Shown here: positions 59,292-64,000 of the stretch, piece after piece
Layout of the letters: every line of letters starts with the position of its first letter
How positions within the stretch are numbered: the stretch's first letter is position 1
Assembly (NCBI GenBank): GCA_036389485.1
Contig: DASVPR010000023.1
Coordinates: 62,001-126,000, forward strand
DNA from: CADCVT01 sp036389485
GTDB taxonomy: Bacteria; Actinomycetota; Thermoleophilia; Solirubrobacterales; Solirubrobacteraceae
Direction of reading: 5' to 3'
DNA: 64,000 nucleotides
The notes under the pieces: model-generated
Databases searched by the model: none
What the model saw: only the letters and a program-made list of their open reading frames with translations
What the model was told of the DNA's origin: nothing
Translations under genes and position numbers: made by a program

Positions 59292-61556
59292 CTAGCGACG
59301 CAACATCCGCACCATCAGCTCGAGCGACCCGCGCTTCGACAGCGGCTCGTTGAGGTTCCCGCACTTCGGCGACTGGATGCACGAGGGGCAGCCGCTCTCG
59401 CACGGGCAGTCGCGGATCAGCGACGCCGCGTCGGTCACGAGCTCGTCGAACCGCAGGAACGCCTGACGGGTGATGCCGACCCCGCCCGGGTGCCCGTCGT
59501 AGATGAAGATCGTCGGCCCGCCGGTCTGCTGGTGCGCCGCGGTCGAGAGCCCGCCGATGTCCCACCGGTCGCACATCGCGAGCAGCGGCAGGACCGCGAT
59601 CTGCGAGTGCTCCGCCGCGTGCAGCGCGCCGAGCAGCAGCTGCGGCGGGAAGTCCGTCTTGGCGATCTCGTCCGGCAGTTCGTACCACAGCGCCTGGGTG
59701 GAGAACTCGGTGGTCGGGAGGTCGAGCGTCTGGAGGTCGATGACCTCGTGGTCGCGCAGGCGCTTGCGCTGGTAGGCGAGCACCGTCTCCGCGACGCTCA
59801 CCTTCCCGAACGACAGCGTGCACCCGAGCACCTCGCGGCGGTCGAGCAGCTGCTCGATCCACGTGTCGGTCTCCTTCTTCGGCTGCGTGTACCAGTCGCC
59901 GCCGAACGGCTTGACGAGCGCGCGACGCGACTCGAGGTCGAGCTGCACCACCTCGTACGAGCGCCCGAGGTGCAGGTAGACGGCGCCGTCGTGGACGGTG
60001 GAGAACGCGCGCGCGGTCTCGACGGTGCCGAGCAGCTCGCCGGACGAGACGTCGACGACCGCGAACGAGTCCGGCGACGCGGACCGCAGCGACACCCGGG
60101 ACGCGGGGTAGTCCTCGGGCTCGGCGAGCACGAACCGCCCGCGGACCTGGCGGAGCAGGCCCTGCGCCTCGAGCGCCTCGGCGTGGAGCTGCCAGCGCGG
60201 GCCGAGCGCGGGGGCGTCCTGCGGCGTGAGCGGCGCCTCGTGCGCGGCGCAGAGCAGGTGCGCGAGGTGGATCTGCTCGCTCTCGTAGTCGAGGATCGCC
60301 GCCTCGACCGGGCGCTCGAGGAGCTGGTCGGGCTCGCGGCAGAGGAACTGGTCGAGCGCGTCCTCGCCCGCGACGTACACGGCCAGCCCGCGGCCGCGCC
60401 GGCCGGCGCGGCCCCACATCTGCCGCAGCGACGCCATCGTGCCCGGGAACGTCACGACGACCGCGGCGTCGAGCGCCCCGATGTCGATGCCGAGCTCCAG
60501 CGCGTCGGTCGTGATCACCGCGAGCAGCTCGCCGTTGACGAGCCGCGCCTCGATCTCCCGCCGCTGCTGCGGCGTGTATCCGGCGCGGTACGGCGCGATC
60601 CGCTCCGCGAGGCCGTCGTCGCGCAGCTTGTCCTGCACCATCTTCGTCGTCAGCTCGACCGCCTTGCGGGACTTGATGAAGCAGATCGTCCGCGCGCCGT
60701 TGGAGATCAGGTCGACGAGGATGTCCGCCGCCTCGGCGAGGGCGGAGCGGCGAGCGCCGATGTCCTCGCCGCCCTCGACGAGCGGCGGGTTCCAGACCGC
60801 GATCCTGCGCCGCGCCCGCGGCGAGCCGTCGCAATCGACGAGCGTGAACCCCTCGACGCCGGTCAGCCGCTCCGCCAGCTCGACCGGGTTGGCGATCGTC
60901 GCGCTGGCCATGAAGAAGCGGGCCTCGGGCGCCATGCGGCGCAGCCTTCGCAGGACGTTCCCGACGTGCGACCCGAACACGCCGCGGTAGACGTGCGCCT
61001 CGTCGACGACGACGACGTCGAGGCGGTGGAGGAAGTCCGACCACGCGCGGTGATTGGGGAGGATCCCGACGTGCAGCATGTCCGGGTTCGTGAGGACGAC
61101 GTTCGCCCGCCGGCGGATCGCCGCGCGCTCCTCGCGCGCCGTGTCGCCGTCGTAGATCGCCGGCCGGATCTGCCGCGGCAGCCCGAAGGCGTTGAGCGCG
61201 CGCGCCTGGTCCTGCGCGAGCGCCTTGGTCGGATAGAGGTAGAGCGCCCGCGCGCTCGGCTCCTGCAGGAGGTGCGAGAGCGTCGGGAGGTTGAAGCACA
61301 TCGACTTCCCGGACGCGGTGCCGGTCGTGACGATGAAGTCGCCCTCCATGGCGGCGTGGACGGCCTCGACCTGATGCGAGTACAGCCGCTCGACGCCCAT
61401 CCCGCGCAGCGCGTCGACGAGCTTCGGGTGCAGCGGCGGCACGTCGCCGAGCACGGGCGCCTTCTCGAACTCCTGCGCCTCGCGCACCAGCCGCTCGTCG
61501 GCCCGCCCGGCGTCGAGCAGCTCCTGCCAGGGCTCGATCTCGCGCGTGACGGCCAT
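59292..61556 (-). CDS. DEAD-box helicase with DUF1998 (MrfA/YprA-like)
   Basis: A DNA repair-type helicase of 754 residues. RecA domain 1 has LYSHQVEAV (Q-like), GTASGKS (79-85), VVVDEAHVY and MASATIANP; RecA domain 2 has TDALELGIDIG and QMWGRAGRRG. The C-terminal DUF1998 domain carries four clustered cysteines (CPCESGCPSCIQSPKC), a zinc or Fe-S site. MrfA of Bacillus works with exonuclease MrfB in mitomycin-damage repair; no MrfB is visible here. ATG with a TACGAT box 8 nt upstream. Confidence 0.93.
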   Translation of the reverse strand: MAVTREIEPWQELLDAGRADERLVREAQEFEKAPVLGDVPPLHPKLVDALRGMGVERLYSHQVEAVHAAMEGDFIVTTGTASGKSMCFNLPTLSHLLQEPSARALYLYPTKALAQDQARALNAFGLPRQIRPAIYDGDTAREERAAIRRRANVVLTNPDMLHVGILPNHRAWSDFLHRLDVVVVDEAHVYRGVFGSHVGNVLRRLRRMAPEARFFMASATIANPVELAERLTGVEGFTLVDCDGSPRARRRIAVWNPPLVEGGEDIGARRSALAEAADILVDLISNGARTICFIKSRKAVELTTKMVQDKLRDDGLAERIAPYRAGYTPQQRREIEARLVNGELLAVITTDALELGIDIGALDAAVVVTFPGTMASLRQMWGRAGRRGRGLAVYVAGEDALDQFLCREPDQLLERPVEAAILDYESEQIHLAHLLCAAHEAPLTPQDAPALGPRWQLHAEALEAQGLLRQVRGRFVLAEPEDYPASRVSLRSASPDSFAVVDVSSGELLGTVETARAFSTVHDGAVYLHLGRSYEVVQLDLESRRALVKPFGGDWYTQPKKETDTWIEQLLDRREVLGCTLSFGKVSVAETVLAYQRKRLRDHEVIDLQTLDLPTTEFSTQALWYELPDEIAKTDFPPQLLLGALHAAEHSQIAVLPLLAMCDRWDIGGLSTAAHQQTGGPTIFIYDGHPGGVGITRQAFLRFDELVTDAASLIRDCPCESGCPSCIQSPKCGNLNEPLSKRGSLELMVRMLRR

Positions 61557-61564
61557 GCCCGAGC

Positions 61565-61570
61565 ATCGTA
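61565..61570 (-). promoter_or_regulatory. -10 box (TACGAT) for the helicase gene, leaderless-type
   Basis: On the minus strand TACGAT lies 8 nt before the ATG at 61556. Confidence 0.5.
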
Positions 61571-61600
61571 GGGCGGCGCCTGCCATCCTCGCCCCCGCCC

Positions 61601-62395
61601 ATGGCAGCCCTTCGCGCGCTCTACGTCGACCTCGACAACACGCTGTTCGGGCGGGGCGGGAGCCTGTTCCACGACGGGGAGGGAAAGCCGAGTCTGCTCG
61701 GCCCGCGGGCGATCGAGGCATGTCACCGCTCCGGGGTCGAGGTCGTCGTGATGTCGGGCCGGCGGCGGTCGGGCGTTGCCGTCGTCACGCGGATGCTCGG
61801 CGCGCGCTCGTACATCTTCGAGGCGGGCAGCTGCGTGGTCGACGGGCCGGACGAGGAGTGGATGACGGAGCCGTTCATGCCCGATGAGGGTCCCACGGTC
61901 TTCGCGCAGATCGACGCCACCGGTGCGCCGAAACTGCTCCTGGATCGCTTCGAGATCGAGTACCACGCGCCATGGCACCTCGAGCGCGAGGTCTCGCACC
62001 TCTTCCGCGGCGCGATCGACGTCCGCGACGCCAACGCGCTGCTGCAGGAGCACGGCCACGCGGACGTCCGGCTCGTCGACAACGGAGCGATCGACCGCCC
62101 CGGCCTGCGCGCCTACCACCTGGTGCCGAAGGGCGTCTCGAAGGGCCGAGCGGTCGCGCGCCACATGCGCGTCCGCGGCTACGGCCCCGAGGACGTCATC
62201 GCCGTCGGCGACTCGCGCGAGGACCTCACCGCCGCCGACGCGGTCGGCGCGTTCTGGCTCGTCGCCAACGCCTTCGACCGCGACCCCCTCCTCGCCGGCG
62301 ACCTGCCGCGAAACACGAGGGTCGCCGATGAGGGGTACGGCGCCGGCGTGTACGAGGCGGTGGTCACGGAGCTCGCGGAGCGGCGCGGCGGCTAG
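61601..62395 (+). CDS. HAD family phosphatase
   Basis: A 264-residue phosphatase. Motif I is YVDLDNTL (Asp10, Asp12), motif II is VVMSGRRRSG, the C2-cap region covers about 80-185, and motif III/IV is AVGDSREDLTAAD. The layout is that of Cof/MPGP-type HAD enzymes that act on sugar phosphates. The stop shares CTAG with gpsA on the other strand. Its role may relate to glycerol or glycerate metabolism nearby, but that is only position. Confidence 0.87.
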   Translation: MAALRALYVDLDNTLFGRGGSLFHDGEGKPSLLGPRAIEACHRSGVEVVVMSGRRRSGVAVVTRMLGARSYIFEAGSCVVDGPDEEWMTEPFMPDEGPTVFAQIDATGAPKLLLDRFEIEYHAPWHLEREVSHLFRGAIDVRDANALLQEHGHADVRLVDNGAIDRPGLRAYHLVPKGVSKGRAVARHMRVRGYGPEDVIAVGDSREDLTAADAVGAFWLVANAFDRDPLLAGDLPRNTRVADEGYGAGVYEAVVTELAERRGG

Positions 62396-63510
62396 GCCGA
62401 CGCCGGCCGGCTCCTCCGGAACCACCCGCGGACGCGGTCGGCGACCCTCCTCCAGAACCCCGGGCGCGGCCTTCCCATGCGACGGCGCGCCGGGATCGGG
62501 ACCGTGGTGCGGACGAGAGCGATCCAGGCGTCCAACGGCAGGTCGCCGGCGATCAGCCGCGACAACCCCGTGGTGACCGGCGAGTCGACCTCCGCCTCCT
62601 CCAAAGCCCGCGCGAGGAGCGGCACGAGGTCCAGCGCCTCGACCGCCTGGCCGATCTCCTCGGGGATCTCGGCGGTCGGGACGCCCTTCCCGAGCAGCTC
62701 GCCCGCCCGCCGGTTGCGGCTCTGCGGGGCCAGGGCCGTCGCTACGAGGTCGCCGGTGCCCGCCAGGCCGATGAACGACTCCGGCCGCGCGCCCTGCGCC
62801 TCCGCGTACCGCCAGACCTCGCCGAAGATGTGACCCGCGGCGGCGCCCGCGGCGTTCAGCCCGACGGCCTCCGTCGCGCCCGCCGCGAGCGCCGCGGCGT
62901 TCTTCGCCGCGCCCGCGAGCTCGACGCCGACCGGGTCGTTCGACTCCTCGCACACGACGCCCGCACGGAGGAAGACGTCGGCGATCGCGGCAGCAAGCTC
63001 GTCGTTCGACGACGCCGCCACCAGACCCGCGCCCTCTCCGACCATCTCGGCCGCGTGGGCCGGCCCGCCGACGACCGCCACGCGTCCCTCGCCGAGCGAC
63101 GCCGAGAGCAACACCGATGGCGCCCGCCCCTCGGGCGGCACCAGCCCCTTCGCCAGCGACACGACCGCCGCCCGCGCCGGCAGGCCACGCCCCACCAACC
63201 CAGAGATGACCTCGTCCAGCCCCCGCGAGGGCACGCCGAGGAACACGAAGTCCGCGCGCGCGAGACCGGCCGACACGTCGTCGATCCGCAGCTCGCGCGG
63301 CAGCTCCACGCCGGGCAGGTACTCCTCATTCGAGCGTTCGTCGATCAGCCGCGCCGCCTGCTCGGCCGTGCGCGCCTGGAGCGACGTCCGCAGCCCGCCG
63401 CGCGCCAGCAGCACCGCGACCGCGGTCCCGAACGAGCCCGCCCCGACGACGACCGCGCGTCGCGCGCCCGGGATCGGCAGGTACAGCGAAGGGCGGTGGC
63501 GCTCGGCCAT
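62392..63510 (-). CDS. gpsA: glycerol-3-phosphate dehydrogenase [NAD(P)+]
   Basis: Makes sn-glycerol-3-phosphate for phospholipid synthesis. The 372-residue protein has the Rossmann loop VVGAGSFGTA (about 21-30), FLGVPSRGLDE, the catalytic Lys motif AGAAKNAAALAAG and LAGTGDLVAT. It is longer than the usual ~335 residues because of an N-terminal extension (MAERHRPSLYLPI) and a basic C-terminal tail (RRRMGRPRPGFWRR...). Both may be lineage additions. It lies 31 bp after a glycerate kinase gene on the same strand. Confidence 0.9.
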   Translation of the reverse strand: MAERHRPSLYLPIPGARRAVVVGAGSFGTAVAVLLARGGLRTSLQARTAEQAARLIDERSNEEYLPGVELPRELRIDDVSAGLARADFVFLGVPSRGLDEVISGLVGRGLPARAAVVSLAKGLVPPEGRAPSVLLSASLGEGRVAVVGGPAHAAEMVGEGAGLVAASSNDELAAAIADVFLRAGVVCEESNDPVGVELAGAAKNAAALAAGATEAVGLNAAGAAAGHIFGEVWRYAEAQGARPESFIGLAGTGDLVATALAPQSRNRRAGELLGKGVPTAEIPEEIGQAVEALDLVPLLARALEEAEVDSPVTTGLSRLIAGDLPLDAWIALVRTTVPIPARRRMGRPRPGFWRRVADRVRGWFRRSRPASA

Positions 63511-63541
63511 CGGGGGGAAGTAGTGCCCGCCCGCGGAGCGG

Positions 63542-64000
63542 TTACGCGCGGGCCAGCGCCTCGCCCGCCTCCTCCAGGGCCCGCAGCGTCGGCGCCTCGA
63601 CGACGTGCTGCAGGTCGAGGATCCGCTGGTCGAACAACGACAGCGCGTTCACCCCGCACACCGCGGAGCACGGGACGCCCGCCTGCCGGCAGCGTACCGC
63701 GACCTCCCCGGCGCCCTTGCCCTCGAGCGTCGTCGCGTCCAGCCGCCCCTCGCCGGTCACGACGAATTGGGCCTCCCGCATGCGCGCGTCGAAGTCCAGG
63801 ACGTTGAGCACGAACGGCGCCCCCGGCTCCAGCCGCGCGCCCAGCTCCGCCCACAACCCGCCCGCGAGCCCGCCGGCCGCGCCGGTCAGAGGAACCCCGC
63901 GCGGGTCGCGCGCGAACGAGGACGCGAGCGCGTCGAGTCGGCGCGCGAGGACCGCGACCTGCGAAGGGTCCGCCCCCTTCTGCGGCCCGAACCGCGCGGC
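63542..64000 (-). CDS. glycerate 2-kinase, C-terminal part (cut by window edge)
   Basis: The visible 152 residues are the C-terminal part of a GarK-type glycerate kinase. FGPQKGAD, LTGAAGGLAGGLWAELGA and VVTGEGRLDATTLEGKGAGEV are family motifs. The N-terminus lies beyond 64000. It phosphorylates D-glycerate to 2-phosphoglycerate. The upstream portion and start codon cannot be seen. Confidence 0.88.
   Translation of the reverse strand, partial: AARFGPQKGADPSQVAVLARRLDALASSFARDPRGVPLTGAAGGLAGGLWAELGARLEPGAPFVLNVLDFDARMREAQFVVTGEGRLDATTLEGKGAGEVAVRCRQAGVPCSAVCGVNALSLFDQRILDLQHVVEAPTLRALEEAGEALARA

Noticed and set aside
62830..63807. Plus-strand 325-codon frame opposite gpsA and glycerate kinase
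   Set aside because: Arg-rich antisense translation without motifs; both minus-strand genes show family signatures.

Overview
The window is very GC-rich, dense in genes, and uses GTG starts and TAG stops often. It carries a fused PafB-PafC regulator, Arg-rich secreted proteins ending in Ig-like C-terminal modules, many TetR/MFS pairs and many leaderless-type promoters. This fits an actinobacterium, most likely of the Thermoleophilia/Solirubrobacterales type. That placement is inference from gene style only; no rRNA is present. I count 63 protein genes (one broken by a frameshift, one cut by the right edge) and one tRNA. The first 63 bases hold no gene I can support, and no gene-free stretch exceeds 300 bases; the longest is 11993-12256.

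Layout. 64-11992 is a cell-surface glycan locus: four methyltransferases, three glycosyltransferases (one with two domains), a Wzx-type flippase, a sulfotransferase-like protein, a secreted GH39-like hydrolase and a Wzt-type ABC ATPase without a visible permease partner. 12257-16013 holds a family-5 uracil-DNA glycosylase, a secreted PKD/beta-helix protein, a TetR regulator and a lipoprotein. 16078-19890 is one leftward run, lrp - PPOX protein - rfbA - rfbD - rfbB (dTDP-rhamnose branch, rfbC absent). 19953-25819 holds an EamA exporter, small secreted and membrane proteins, an HD protein, PafBC, and a NarL-type response regulator coupled to a 64-residue protein that is only a histidine-kinase H-box domain. 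25816-28789 is a leftward operon (EcsC, HD hydrolase, GST, two exported proteins). 28810-35259 is a rightward run (MFS, alpha/beta hydrolase, STAND ATPase regulator, PHA-synthase-like protein, L,D-transpeptidase). Fur, an MFS/TetR pair with visible operators, and a three-gene block of exported or lipase-like hydrolases follow to 40199.

40234-43301 carries gltX and argS, then an MMPL transporter, a 4-unit palindromic repeat array, a large secreted metallophosphoesterase, glnB-amt, a secreted TolB-LCAT-like protein and a frameshifted dipeptidase-like gene. 54825-64000 holds a nucleotidyltransferase, a HepT/MntA toxin-antitoxin pair whose antitoxin has its own HTH and a perfect 18-bp palindromic operator, tRNA-Phe, an M23 peptidase, an MrfA-like helicase, a HAD phosphatase, gpsA and the end of a glycerate kinase.

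Two window-wide signals stand out. At least 15 genes have a TANNNT -10 box 6-9 nt before the start codon, with no room for a leader. Seven of 14 convergent gene pairs end on one shared CTAG tetranucleotide, while three of the four convergent pairs separated by a gap carry strong hairpins in it.
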